A stretch of 43,582 bases of DNA from a bacterium (lineage in GTDB: Bacteria > Bacillota > Clostridia > Lachnospirales > Lachnospiraceae), in assembly GCA_028727105.1 (NCBI GenBank), contig JAQYOU010000019.1:1-43582 (forward strand), written 5' to 3'. Each line of letters begins with the position of its first letter. Position 1 is the first letter of the stretch. Shown here piece by piece: positions 30,172 to 38,767 of this stretch. Under the pieces are notes generated by a model. It was not told where the DNA came from. It made no database searches and was given only the letters and a program-made list of their open reading frames with translations. Position numbers and translations under genes: made by a program.

Positions 30172-31668
30172 TTAACCAATCTCTCGTGTTGCCATATTCA
30201 TGATAACTTCCTGTGTTGCCTCTTCAATTCTGACCTCACCGGTCTTTCTGCCTTCACACATTACCACGATACGATCGCTCATTCGTAAAATCTCAGTCAT
30301 TTCAGAGGAGATCATGATGATGGACTTTCCTTCGCTTGCCAGCTTGTTCATCAATTTGTAGATCTCATTCTTTGCACCGACATCGATACCACGGGTCGGC
30401 TCATCGAAGATCAGGATATCACAGTCATTGATCAGCCACTTTGCAATAACGACCTTCTGCTGATTACCACCGGATAAGTTCACCACCAGCTGATCCACGC
30501 TCGGTGTCTTGGTTGCCAGAGACTCCACATACTCCTCTGATACCTTCTTCTCAGCCTTCTTATCAATGAACAATCCCTTTGTATAGTTTTCCAAACAAGC
30601 CATTGTAGAGTTCTCTGCAACAGTCTTCTGAACAACGATTCCGTAACGCTTGCGGTCCTCTGAAAGATATCCGATACCATGCTTAACAGCATCCTGCGGG
30701 CTGTTGATCGTTACCTTTTCGCCATTGATATAAATATCTCCGCTCTCCTTCGGATCAGCACCAAAAATCGCTCTTGCAGTCTCTGTACGTCCTGCACCCA
30801 TCAGTCCGGAGAAGCCTAAGATCTCGCCCTTTCGAAGCTCGAAGCTGACATCCTGAACCATTCTTCCTGCATTCAGATGATCAACCTTAAGGACAACCGG
30901 TGCATCTGCAGGAACCATACTCTGAGTCTTCGGATCCTCGTAGATCACACGGCCAACCATCATGTTGATGATGTCATCCTTTGTACACTCATTGGTGATC
31001 AGTGTACCCACGTAGGTACCATCTCTCATAACTGTTACGCGGTCTGTGATGACCTTGATCTCATCCATACGGTGTGAGATATATACGATACCAAGATCCT
31101 GTTCGCGAAGATCGCGGATGATCTTGAACAGCTCTTCGATCTCTGCCTCTGTCAGCGCTGCGGAAGGCTCGTCAAAGATGATCACCTTTGCTTCATGGGA
31201 AATCGCCTTTGCGATCTCGCACATCTGCTGTTTTCCTACCGTCAGGTCTGCCATGGTCTCTGTCGGATCAATGTCAATGTGAAGTCTGTCGAAAAGCTTC
31301 TTTGCTTCTTCGTTCATCTTCTTATCATCGATCTTAATGCCCTTCTTGAACTCGCGTCCAATGAAGATGTTCTGTGCAACGGTCAGATGACCGAGCATGT
31401 TCAGCTCCTGATGCACAATGACAACGCCTGCATCCTGAGCTTCTCTGGTATTATGGAACTCAATGTCCTTACCTTCATATGTAATGGTTCCGGAGTCCTT
31501 TGTATAGATACCTGTCAACACCTTCATCAATGTTGATTTTCCGGCTCCGTTCTCTCCCATAAGCGCATGTACTTCGCCGCGTCTTACTTCGAAGTTTACA
31601 TGGTCAAGCGCGTGTACACCAGGGAAAGATTTATCAATATCTTTCATCGTTAAGATTACTTCACCCAT
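30172..31668 (-). CDS. sugar ABC transporter ATPase, two fused nucleotide-binding domains
   Basis: 498 aa, RbsA/MglA type. The first half has Walker A GENGAGKST, the Q-loop VHQELNML, signature LTVGKQQM and Walker B IIFDEPSAALTE. In the second half the Walker A is degenerate (SGLMGAGRTE), with signature LSGGNQQKV and DILIFDEPTRGIDVG. This asymmetric pair is normal for monosaccharide importers of the CUT2 class. It drives import through the two flanking permeases. AAGGTGAG is upstream of the ATG; 58 nt separate it from the first permease gene. Confidence 0.95.
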   Translation of the reverse strand: MGEVILTMKDIDKSFPGVHALDHVNFEVRRGEVHALMGENGAGKSTLMKVLTGIYTKDSGTITYEGKDIEFHNTREAQDAGVVIVHQELNMLGHLTVAQNIFIGREFKKGIKIDDKKMNEEAKKLFDRLHIDIDPTETMADLTVGKQQMCEIAKAISHEAKVIIFDEPSAALTEAEIEELFKIIRDLREQDLGIVYISHRMDEIKVITDRVTVMRDGTYVGTLITNECTKDDIINMMVGRVIYEDPKTQSMVPADAPVVLKVDHLNAGRMVQDVSFELRKGEILGFSGLMGAGRTETARAIFGADPKESGDIYINGEKVTINSPQDAVKHGIGYLSEDRKRYGIVVQKTVAENSTMACLENYTKGLFIDKKAEKKVSEEYVESLATKTPSVDQLVVNLSGGNQQKVVIAKWLINDCDILIFDEPTRGIDVGAKNEIYKLMNKLASEGKSIIMISSEMTEILRMSDRIVVMCEGRKTGEVRIEEATQEVIMNMATREIG

Positions 31669-31726
31669 TCTTCTCTCACCTTTTTCCTTTCCGAATCAAC
31701 AGTAGTTATTTGTTACCCGAGTTCAA

Positions 31727-32698
31727 CTAGTTCTTTCTGCGTCTTGCCACAACGTCTGCGTATACCGCTACGATAACGATCAGACCTGTGATAATCAGCT
31801 GATAGTTCTTGTTGATGCCCAGTGCCAGAATACCTTCCTGTAACAGTGAGATGATGAATACACCGATCACGGTTCCTCCGATGGATGCAAGACCACCTGC
31901 CATGGAAGTACCTCCCATTACGCAGCCTGCAATCGCTTCGTTGTTGTACTGATCGCCGTATCCGGGCTGTACGGTTGTATATGCGCCTACAAAGAAGATC
32001 GCTGCGATGCCGACCAGTGTTCCACAGATGACATATGCGAGCATCTCCCATTTCTTCACGTCTACACCGGAAAGTCGAACTGCCTCTTTATTGCTTCCAA
32101 GGCTTAAGATGTAGCGTCCTGCTCTGGTATTGTTCAAAAGCAGTGAACAGATGATAGCTGCTGCCAAAAAGATCACCAGACCTACCGGGAAGTTGCCAAC
32201 CTTTACGAGCTTACGGAACCATCCGGCTGCGTCTGCTGCCTGCGGCCAGCTGACGGACTGTGTCTTTGTAAAAACGGATGCAAGTCCTTTTGCGATGTTC
32301 ATACTTGCCATTGATACGATAAACGGAGGCACCGTCCAGTATGCTACGAGATATCCGTTGAAGCATCCGAACAGGAAGCCTACCAGAATACTGATCACCA
32401 GACAGAGCGCGGTAGGTAATCCGTAGCTTGTCAGGCAGTATCCTGAGATCAGAGCTGCACAGAACATTACCGGTCCGATGGAGAAATCAATTCCTCCGGT
32501 TGCGATAACGAATGTAACTCCAAGTGATAAAAAGCCCAGGAAATACACATAGTTTAATGCACTCAGGATACGGGGCAGTCCCGCAAATCCTTTTGCAGTC
32601 ACGCTAAACAGTATGTACATAAGAACGAGTACACAGCATAGCACGATTCTGTTAAATCCCACTTTTTTTACGATTGGATTTTGTTTGATCTTTTCCAA
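31727..32698 (-). CDS. sugar ABC transporter permease (first gene of operon, TTG start)
   Basis: 323 aa. The track begins at a TTG within the ribosome site itself; I place the start at the next in-frame TTG (32698), where GGGAGGAAG lies 7 nt upstream. The protein then begins LEKIKQNPIVKKVGF (fMet in place of Leu). BPD_transp_2 features are GVTFVIATGGIDFSIGP, SLGSNKEAVRLSGVDVKKW and VMGGTSMAGGLASIGGT. It is about the same length as the second permease and related but clearly different. It is driven by a strong promoter with flanking operator-like sites. A two-permease layout recalls galactofuranose (YtfT/YjfF) and AI-2 (LsrC/LsrD) systems; substrate unassigned. Confidence 0.9.
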   Translation of the reverse strand: MEKIKQNPIVKKVGFNRIVLCCVLVLMYILFSVTAKGFAGLPRILSALNYVYFLGFLSLGVTFVIATGGIDFSIGPVMFCAALISGYCLTSYGLPTALCLVISILVGFLFGCFNGYLVAYWTVPPFIVSMASMNIAKGLASVFTKTQSVSWPQAADAAGWFRKLVKVGNFPVGLVIFLAAAIICSLLLNNTRAGRYILSLGSNKEAVRLSGVDVKKWEMLAYVICGTLVGIAAIFFVGAYTTVQPGYGDQYNNEAIAGCVMGGTSMAGGLASIGGTVIGVFIISLLQEGILALGINKNYQLIITGLIVIVAVYADVVARRRKN

Positions 32699-32741
32699 TT
32701 TTCTTCCTCCCAACTATAGTTTTTTTGTTGGCGTATCAGGA

Positions 32742-32753
32742 TGAACCGTTTCA
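32742..32753. promoter_or_regulatory. LacI-type operator-like site after the transporter promoter
   Basis: TGAACCGTTTCA has symmetric TGAA/TTCA arms with a CG near the centre, as LacI-family operators do. It lies about 10-21 nt downstream of the predicted transcription start, a blocking position. The adjacent lacI-type gene is the obvious candidate regulator. Confidence 0.5.
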
Positions 32754-32769
32754 CCCCTCAAGTAACCTT

Positions 32770-32798
32770 ATTATCCACCCAAAATCGTCACTTGTCAA
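32770..32798 (-). promoter_or_regulatory. promoter of the sugar ABC transporter operon
   Basis: Consensus -35 TTGACA (32793-32798), 17-bp spacer, -10 GATAAT (32770-32775) on the minus strand. It is flanked by the operator-like site at 32742 and by ACGTTTCGGGAAAAACGT (32813-32830), an 18-bp dyad upstream of the -35. Confidence 0.75.
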
Positions 32799-32812
32799 TT
32801 TATATAAATGGG

Positions 32813-32830
32813 ACGTTTCGGGAAAAACGT
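32813..32830. promoter_or_regulatory. 18-bp dyad upstream of the transporter promoter
   Basis: ACGTTT and AAACGT arms separated by 6 bp, about 15-32 bp upstream of the -35. It may be a second regulator site allowing looping or activation. Confidence 0.4.
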
Positions 32831-32858
32831 GGTAAAATAGTCACTTGCGTCAGCTCCG

Positions 32859-33866
32859 TCACTTTCTCAATAACGGTTTGATCGAGTTGCCATCGCGAAG
32901 CGTTGTGCCCATACTCAGTTCGATGGGCGGTCGTTCCTCTTTGTTGTCGATCTGGCTCAGCACCAGCTCTACCGCTTTTTCGCACATTTCTTTCATGGGT
33001 TGTACGACCATACAAAGCTTTGGCTTCACCACGTGTGACATGATCAGATCATCGAAGCCCATCATGGAAATATCATCCGGACAGTCAAATTTTGACTCGT
33101 TTACTGCCATCACCGCACCCAGTGACGTCTCGTAATTTGTCATGAGTACAGCCGTCGGTGGCTGCTGCAGTTCTAACAGAGCCTGCATACTTTCATGTCC
33201 GAATTCTATCGTATGCGCTCCGATCCGGCAGTATTCCTCCGGAATCGGCAGACCTGCCTGCGACATTGCCTCCTGAAAGCCCTTATAACGCTCCCAGCCT
33301 GTATATTCCACACGGGAGGCGATGATCGCGATCTTCTTGTGTCCGCGCTCCAGCAGGTAGTTTGTTGCCCGCAGAGCCGCCGTTCGATTGTCAATCTTCA
33401 CACAGTCGAAATCAGATACCGCAAATGAGCGATCCATCAAAACAACCGGGATCTTTTTTTCACGTGTCGGCAAAAGGAAGTCCTCTTTCCACGATACCGG
33501 AATGACCAGCATTCCCTCCACCTTCTTATTAATAAGAAAGCGAACGTTATCTGCCTCGATCTTTTCATCGTTGCAGGAATCACACACAACCAGCGCATAG
33601 CCTGCCTTCCGAAGGAAATCCCCCACGTGCCTGATCAGCACCCCGGAAAACATACTCTCGATATCATAGACGATCATGCCGATCGTCTTTGTCTTATTTG
33701 TCACAAGCCCTCTTGCAATCTCATTCACCTCATAGTGAAGGTCACGGATCGCGGCTTCTATTTTTTCCCTGTTTTCAGGTAGCACATTTCCGCCATTCAG
33801 ATACTTTGAAATGGTGGCCAGTGACAATCCCGTCTGTGCTCTGATATCGCGTATAGTCGCTGCCAT
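32859..33866 (-). CDS. LacI-family transcriptional regulator
   Basis: 335 aa from MAATIRDIRAQTGLSLATIS; AAAGGA lies 7 nt upstream of this ATG, better than the track's GTG seven codons earlier. The N-terminal HTH and hinge helix are typical (TISKYLNGGNVLPENREKIEAAI, then LVTNKTKTIGMIVYD). The rest is a periplasmic-binding-protein-like sensor that would bind a sugar: VLMDRSFA, LLERGHKKIAIIAS, WERYKGFQEAM, DDISMMGFDDL. It lies directly upstream of the transporter operon in the same direction and probably represses it, releasing when the imported sugar or a derivative binds. Confidence 0.93.
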   Translation of the reverse strand: MAATIRDIRAQTGLSLATISKYLNGGNVLPENREKIEAAIRDLHYEVNEIARGLVTNKTKTIGMIVYDIESMFSGVLIRHVGDFLRKAGYALVVCDSCNDEKIEADNVRFLINKKVEGMLVIPVSWKEDFLLPTREKKIPVVLMDRSFAVSDFDCVKIDNRTAALRATNYLLERGHKKIAIIASRVEYTGWERYKGFQEAMSQAGLPIPEEYCRIGAHTIEFGHESMQALLELQQPPTAVLMTNYETSLGAVMAVNESKFDCPDDISMMGFDDLIMSHVVKPKLCMVVQPMKEMCEKAVELVLSQIDNKEERPPIELSMGTTLRDGNSIKPLLRK

Positions 33867-33891
33867 GTTTAGTCCTTTCTGCCTCACGCGC

Positions 33892-33903
33892 CGAACGTGT
33901 TCG
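33892..33903. promoter_or_regulatory. possible autoregulatory operator in the lacI leader
   Basis: CGAACGTGTTCG has perfect 5-bp arms around GT, between the lacI promoter and its start. It shares the GAAC...TTC pattern of the site at 32742. Confidence 0.35.
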
Positions 33904-33931
33904 CGAAACGGTACGCCTTTGTTCGTTTTTT

Positions 33932-33970
33932 ATTATAACGATTGGAAAATGATTTGAACAGTGATATAAT
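33932..33970. promoter_or_regulatory. overlapping divergent promoters of the AraC-type and LacI-type genes
   Basis: Plus strand: -35 TTGGAA (33942-33947), 17-bp spacer, -10 TATAAT (33965-33970), driving the AraC-type gene. Minus strand: -10 TATAAT (33932-33937) for the LacI-type gene, with only a weak -35. The two promoters overlap, so polymerases would compete and one protein could affect both. Confidence 0.65.
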
Positions 33971-34016
33971 AGTAAAAAATGTTGTAAAATATTCACCTAT
34001 TCACCAAGGAGCGATC

Positions 34017-34868
34017 ATGAAGTACATAGAGTATAAAGAACAGAGAAAGCACGGAACCTTTAACTTTCCCATCGCGTTTTACCATGAACAACCGCGAAGT
34101 CCGCGCTATCACATGACCTACCACTGGCACAGAGAGTACGAGATCATTCATATCTTATCCGGCAGTTTTCACCTGACAGTAAATAATGAAACAAATGTCT
34201 ATCATGCCGGTGATGTTATTTTTATTACAGACGGTGTCCTTCACGGCGGAACACCGGTGGACTGTGTTTATGATTGTGTTGTTTTTGATCTTCAGGTGCT
34301 GATGAAGGACAACCACGCCTGCGCAAAAGTCATCCAGGATATCACAGACCACAAGATCCTGATCCACAACCTGCTCTCCGCACATGACGATAGTATCTGT
34401 GATCTTGTTGACGGATTATGCGCAGCTCTCTCATCCCGGCATGCCGGTTATGAATTCAAGGTTCAGGGTTTCCTGTATCAGATACTGGGTACGATCGTAG
34501 AAAAGCACCTCTACGAACAAAACCACGATGACGCCGTTGCCAACGAGCGGCTGAACTCCATCAAGAATGTACTTGCCTATATCTCAGAGAATTATTATAA
34601 TAGCATCAAGCTGGAGCATCTTGCAAAGATCGCCGGCATGAACGAAAAATATTTCTGCCGCTATTTCCGCGGCATGACCGAACGCACGCCCATCGACTAT
34701 CTGAATTATTACCGCATCGAATGCGCCTGCGAAATGCTCTCCACAAAGGATATTTCCATCAAGGAGGTGGCATTGTCCTGCGGTTTTAACGACGAGAGTT
34801 ACTTTATTAAAACCTTTCACAAATACAAGGGCATCACTCCCAAGCAATTTGTGACATCTGAATTTTAA
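34017..34868 (+). CDS. AraC-family transcriptional regulator with N-terminal cupin
   Basis: 283 aa from MKYIEYKEQRKHG, where AAGGAG lies 6 nt upstream; the track's start 25 codons earlier overlaps the promoter. The N-terminal cupin sensor shows YHWHREYEIIHILSGSFHL and YHAGDVIFITDGVLHGG. The C-terminal double HTH has ISENYYNSIKLEHLAKIAGM, YFCRYFRGMTERTPIDYL and the signature CGFNDESYFIKTFHKYKGITPKQF. It is divergent from the LacI-type gene and likely regulates the same sugar system. Twenty-base-pair direct repeats of the kind AraC proteins bind lie before the binding-protein gene. Confidence 0.92.
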   Translation: MKYIEYKEQRKHGTFNFPIAFYHEQPRSPRYHMTYHWHREYEIIHILSGSFHLTVNNETNVYHAGDVIFITDGVLHGGTPVDCVYDCVVFDLQVLMKDNHACAKVIQDITDHKILIHNLLSAHDDSICDLVDGLCAALSSRHAGYEFKVQGFLYQILGTIVEKHLYEQNHDDAVANERLNSIKNVLAYISENYYNSIKLEHLAKIAGMNEKYFCRYFRGMTERTPIDYLNYYRIECACEMLSTKDISIKEVALSCGFNDESYFIKTFHKYKGITPKQFVTSEF

Positions 34869-34890
34869 CAGGATACAGGAGGATCTATTC

Positions 34891-35415
34891 ATGATAAATA
34901 AGAAATTCTATCGCATCTGCCTTGCGGTTTCTCTTCTCACAGCAGTACTTGCCGGATGTGGCAGCAAAGCAGATACGCTGGCCGAAGGATGTCCGTTTTC
35001 GGATCTGACATGGGAAAGCACTATCTCCGACATGGAAGAGAGCGAAGGAACCGATCACGAAACCTATGATTCCGTGTACGGTGGAACTACCTACACCTAT
35101 CCCAAGGAATATGCAGGTGTTTCGGGAACCATCAAATATATGTATGATGCAGACGAAAAGCTTGCAAGCATTGCATGGGCATACGGTTCCGATGATGCCG
35201 ATGAGCTCCGCAGGCTTTATGATGACATTCATTCCGATCTGGTAGCTGCACACGGCGACAGTGGTTACAATACCGATAAAGAAACAAATTATGGTGATGT
35301 CTGGTATCTCGAGAATGGCAATATCATCATCAGTGCAATGATCACAGACAGCCAGAAAGCACTGCAATACGCCTACATCAGCCCCACACACTCTACCGCA
35401 AAAGAAGAAAAGTAA
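34891..35415 (+). CDS. predicted lipoprotein of unknown function
   Basis: 174 aa. A signal peptide with lipobox LAGCGSK (Cys23) predicts a membrane-anchored lipoprotein. The mature part is acidic, with a Tyr/Thr-rich stretch (YGGTTYTYPKEYAG) and a WAYGSDDADELRRLYDDIHSD helix. I do not recognise a named domain; secretion and a small mixed alpha/beta fold are all that can be said. AGGAGG lies upstream, 22 nt after the AraC-type gene, so the two may be co-transcribed. A terminator follows at 35418. Confidence 0.82.
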   Translation: MINKKFYRICLAVSLLTAVLAGCGSKADTLAEGCPFSDLTWESTISDMEESEGTDHETYDSVYGGTTYTYPKEYAGVSGTIKYMYDADEKLASIAWAYGSDDADELRRLYDDIHSDLVAAHGDSGYNTDKETNYGDVWYLENGNIIISAMITDSQKALQYAYISPTHSTAKEEK

Positions 35416-35417
35416 AC

Positions 35418-35460
35418 AAAAACTCAGGCTCGCAAAAACTGCTGCCTGAGTTTTTATTTT
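35418..35460. terminator. bidirectional intrinsic terminator
   Basis: AAAAACTCAGGC and GCCTGAGTTTTTATTTTT form the stem around a 14-nt loop. It lies between the lipoprotein gene (+) and the convergent Nudix gene (-). Confidence 0.85.
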
Positions 35461-35462
35461 TG

Positions 35463-35969
35463 TTATTCAAACGCCTCTTTGATACTGTCATAATGAAGGA
35501 AGATGCCTTCTTTTGCAAATTCCCGGATCTGCTGCACATCCGCCAGCATCCAGCCATCGGTTTCTTCTGCCTGAAGCTTCAGGTCCTTCTCGGAAAAGTC
35601 ACCGGTAAACCGGTAAATATCTACAAAATAATTGTCCTTTTCTTCCGGATTATCCCTGCGATAGGAAAAGAGATAGCCGCCATCCCAGCCGGACACATCC
35701 AGCCCTGTTTCTTCACGTACCTCCCTAAGAACTGCGGTCATCGAATCCTCCCCGGCCATGACTCCACCACCGGAAACCTCCCACCAGCCCGGCGCCCATG
35801 ATTTTGTCATCACGCGCTTTGTGATCAGATAACGTCCGTCCGTATGGCGGATCACGCCGAGAACTGTCAGATGATAGTCACCGGGCTTCATGTTCCAGTC
35901 ATTGCGCTTCATCGTTCTGCCGGTAAGCTGTTTGTTTTCATCATAAATATCCCATAATTCGTCTTTCAT
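35463..35969 (-). CDS. Nudix hydrolase
   Basis: 168 aa. The Nudix box is complete: GVMAGEDSMTAVLREVREETGL matches Gx5Ex7REUxEExGU, with the metal-binding glutamates present. The N-terminus (LWDIYDENKQLTGRTMKR) and WEVSGGGV resemble the IPP-isomerase-like and YfcD-type Nudix proteins, which hydrolyse nucleoside diphosphate derivatives. The start is either the ATG at 35969 or a GTG one codon earlier, both behind GGAG. It lies 13 nt after the hybrid kinase gene and is probably co-transcribed. The substrate is not predictable. Confidence 0.9.
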   Translation of the reverse strand: MKDELWDIYDENKQLTGRTMKRNDWNMKPGDYHLTVLGVIRHTDGRYLITKRVMTKSWAPGWWEVSGGGVMAGEDSMTAVLREVREETGLDVSGWDGGYLFSYRRDNPEEKDNYFVDIYRFTGDFSEKDLKLQAEETDGWMLADVQQIREFAKEGIFLHYDSIKEAFE

Positions 35970-35985
35970 CACTCTTTATTCTCCA

Positions 35986-37911
35986 TTACATCCATTTCAT
36001 AAGTATTTCTTTCAGTCGTTCCAGTTCCAGAGGCTTCGTGATATAGCCATCCATCCCGGCGCGTTTTGCTGACTCCTTATCCTCCCCGGAAGACAGGGCT
36101 GTCATCGCAATGATCGGAAGCTGATTCACATCCTCACGCTTCATATTCCGGATCATTCGTGTTGCAATATAACCGTCCATGACAGGCATCTGAATGTCCA
36201 TCAGGATAAGGTCAAAATATCCTTCCGGTACTTCTGCCATGCGAAGAACCGCCTGCTGGCCGTTCTGTACGCGTTCTACCTCGATTCCCGTCATTCCCAG
36301 GACCTCTGCCGCGATCTCTCCGCTCAGCTCATGATCTTCTACAACAAGTACACGTTTATCCGAGTAATCCTCCTGACGGAAGTCCTCGATACGCACCTCA
36401 TTTTTTTCCATGCGGGTTGCAACACCTTCTGCACGCTTCTGCAATTTGAGATGAATGGTCACACTGAACTTTGTTCCTGCCTCCGGTTCGCTTTCCACAC
36501 GAACAGAGCCGGCCATCAATTCCGCCAGGTTTTTGACGATCGGAAGTCCCAGCCCGATCCCGCGGACTGCACTGGCACGCTCATCACCGGACGCCCGCTC
36601 AAAGGGTTCAAAGGCATGCTTTAACATATCCCCTGTCATTCCGATCCCGTTATCCTCAACGACAAATAGATATTTGCCTGCATACCGGATATCCGAAGGA
36701 AGCTCTGAGATCGTGACGCGGATCATTCCACCCTTCGGTGTATATTTTATGGCATTCTCGATCAGATTCACAATGATCGTCCGCACACGGGCCGATTCTC
36801 CGACCACATGCTCATGGAGCAACCGCTTCACTTCCAATGTCAGCTGATGCTGTCTGGACTTTGCAAGGGGCATAAGCTCCGAGATCGTGTCTTTGATCAG
36901 ATCTGCCAGTTGAAAATCCTCCTCTGTCAGATCAAGCCGCCCCGATTCGATCCGGCTCATATCCAAAACATCGTTAAACATCGCAAGCAGCTGCTTACTG
37001 GACGAATCTATTTTAGCAAGTGCATCCCTGACACGGGCTTCATCATGAATGTACGCCTCCGCGATCGCTGTCATTCCAATGATACCGTTCATCGGTGTAC
37101 GAATGTCATGTGACATACGGGATAAAAAGACCTTCTTGGCCGACATTGCCATTTCTGCGCGTTCCGTTTCCAGACCGAGCAACTGACGGTTCTCTTCCAG
37201 CAGGTTCTGTAAGCAATTCTGTTTCTCCTGGATCCTTGCCATGCATCCGCCCATTTGCTGTATTTCATCCAGATCAGACTTTCCGGTATCAAAGGATACA
37301 CCCGTCTCTCCGTCGGCAAATCTTGACACCTCATCACGCAGGCGAAGCAGCGGCCTCACAATATTGTCATTTGCATATCTGCTGATACCGAACCACAAAA
37401 GCACAAAAAACACAGCCACGCTAAGAGGCATTAGTATGGTAGGTGCACTCAGCGGCCGGTAGATCGCTCCCTGATCCTTCAACCGTCCGTAATACAACCC
37501 CTGATGCTCATAAAACACACTGAAATAAGACTCATTTCCAATTGAAACATGAAACCCGTAGCCGGATCTTTGATAATTCATCGGAGAAAAACCTAATTCT
37601 TCCAGCGTTTTTCCTTTATAACCATCCACAGTGGCACCAAGAACCGTTTCTGTTGATGCATCCGCGATCAACAGCGCAGACTCCTCATCCACCGAAGCAA
37701 GCGACAGCAGTTCCTGCCATACGTTTTCATCCCGGGATGCTGTCAGTCCCTCCCGTTCCGCGATCCTGGCAAGCTGGTCGGTGATGATCTCTGATTCCCG
37801 TGCCACCTCTCTTTGCAGCGAGAGCAGCTGGGTCACCTGCCCGAACAGCATATAGATCACAAATGACATGAGAAATGCTGTGGCCAGGCGTCTGTTCATC
37901 TTTTTTTTCAT
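35986..37911 (-). CDS. hybrid sensor histidine kinase / response regulator
   Basis: 641 aa. Membrane helices at about 10-30 and 156-177 enclose an extracellular sensor region of about 125 residues; a HAMP linker follows. HisKA has RMSHDIRTPMNGIIGM (His268), the ATPase domain has LIENAIKYTPKGG, VEDNGIGM and GIGLGLPIVKNL, and a C-terminal receiver has RVLVVEDHE, phospho-acceptor in LILMDIQMPVMDG and MTAL, ending KPLELERLKEIL. There is no output domain or Hpt, so phosphate must pass to another protein not seen here. GTGGAG lies 8 nt before the ATG. It is divergent from the cysteine-cluster gene. Confidence 0.93.
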   Translation of the reverse strand: MKKKMNRRLATAFLMSFVIYMLFGQVTQLLSLQREVARESEIITDQLARIAEREGLTASRDENVWQELLSLASVDEESALLIADASTETVLGATVDGYKGKTLEELGFSPMNYQRSGYGFHVSIGNESYFSVFYEHQGLYYGRLKDQGAIYRPLSAPTILMPLSVAVFFVLLWFGISRYANDNIVRPLLRLRDEVSRFADGETGVSFDTGKSDLDEIQQMGGCMARIQEKQNCLQNLLEENRQLLGLETERAEMAMSAKKVFLSRMSHDIRTPMNGIIGMTAIAEAYIHDEARVRDALAKIDSSSKQLLAMFNDVLDMSRIESGRLDLTEEDFQLADLIKDTISELMPLAKSRQHQLTLEVKRLLHEHVVGESARVRTIIVNLIENAIKYTPKGGMIRVTISELPSDIRYAGKYLFVVEDNGIGMTGDMLKHAFEPFERASGDERASAVRGIGLGLPIVKNLAELMAGSVRVESEPEAGTKFSVTIHLKLQKRAEGVATRMEKNEVRIEDFRQEDYSDKRVLVVEDHELSGEIAAEVLGMTGIEVERVQNGQQAVLRMAEVPEGYFDLILMDIQMPVMDGYIATRMIRNMKREDVNQLPIIAMTALSSGEDKESAKRAGMDGYITKPLELERLKEILMKWM

Positions 37912-37972
37912 CTGTTCTACTCCACCTCACTCCCTTTAGATCTTCATCGCAATCTCGTAAGCACTCCAGAAC

Positions 37973-37981
37973 ATTGTAACA
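37973..37981 (-). promoter_or_regulatory. extended -10 promoter of the hybrid kinase gene
   Basis: TGTTACAAT on the minus strand is an extended -10; a matching -35 is not clear. It is about 65 bp upstream of the start codon. Confidence 0.45.
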
Positions 37982-38007
37982 TATTCCAAAATAATCTGCA
38001 CTATTTT

Positions 38008-38032
38008 CTGTTCAATATGGTACAATGAACAG
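38008..38032. promoter_or_regulatory. 25-bp dyad over the cysteine-cluster gene promoter
   Basis: Perfect 7-bp arms CTGTTCA (38008-38014) and TGAACAG (38026-38032) enclose the extended -10 TGGTACAAT (38018-38026) of the plus-strand gene. A bound repressor here would block that promoter and could affect the divergent kinase promoter. Confidence 0.5.
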
Positions 38033-38084
38033 CAGAATACTATTTTTTCAACTGACAATTACCGCCGGCACCAAAGGAGAACTC

Positions 38085-38717
38085 ATGGAAACAAAATTAT
38101 ATGATCTAAACGACCTTGTTCGCACAGACTGCCATGACTGTCACGACTGCAGCTCGTGTTGCCGTGAAATGGGCGATTCCATATTACTGGATCCCTATGA
38201 CGCATACCAATTTCAGAGAAAGGAGAAACCGTTGCCTGCCTTGTTGGAAAGCGGTGAAGCTGCACTTACCGTATGGAATGGAATGATTCTGCCGCATCTT
38301 CAAATGAATGAAGCAATCCGGGCATGCTCATTTTTAAGTGTTGACGGACGATGCGGCATTCACGATCACCGCCCTGGTATATGCCGTCTGTTTCCACTCG
38401 GGCGAAATTTTTCTGATGGAAAAATGAATTATTTTCTATTGGATCATGCTTGTAAAAACAATAGCCGCTCGAAGATCAAAGTCAGCAAATGGCTGGGCAT
38501 AGAACCCGCTGAGGCGTATCACAGCTTTGTGTTGGAATGGCATGATTTTCGCCGCGAAATGGTGAATATATTGGCGGATGGAGAAGAAGAACAGGCAAAA
38601 CAACTGAACCTTTATCTGCTTCGGACCTTCTTTTTGGCTCCCTACGATACAAGCGACGATTTTTTTTCACAATTCACACAACGCACCACACGTATTCGTG
38701 GGGCTTTCCACGAATAA
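38085..38717 (+). CDS. YkgJ-family cysteine-cluster protein
   Basis: 210 aa from METKLYDLNDLV, where AAAGGAG lies upstream; the track's start 20 codons earlier overlaps the promoter. The cysteines are arranged as DCHDCHDCSSCCREMG, later ACSFL, GRCGIHDHRPGICRLFPLG and HACK, the pattern of the YkgJ / UPF0153 (zinc- or iron-chelating, CxxxC type) family. Function in the family is not established; metal or Fe-S binding is likely. It is divergent from the hybrid kinase, with a dyad over its promoter. No terminator is evident in the 50 bp before the convergent flavodoxin gene. Confidence 0.87.
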   Translation: METKLYDLNDLVRTDCHDCHDCSSCCREMGDSILLDPYDAYQFQRKEKPLPALLESGEAALTVWNGMILPHLQMNEAIRACSFLSVDGRCGIHDHRPGICRLFPLGRNFSDGKMNYFLLDHACKNNSRSKIKVSKWLGIEPAEAYHSFVLEWHDFRREMVNILADGEEEQAKQLNLYLLRTFFLAPYDTSDDFFSQFTQRTTRIRGAFHE

Positions 38718-38767
38718 CGCAACAGGAGGCTGTTTGTGCAGGAGATATGTTCTCTGTGCTGCAGCTG

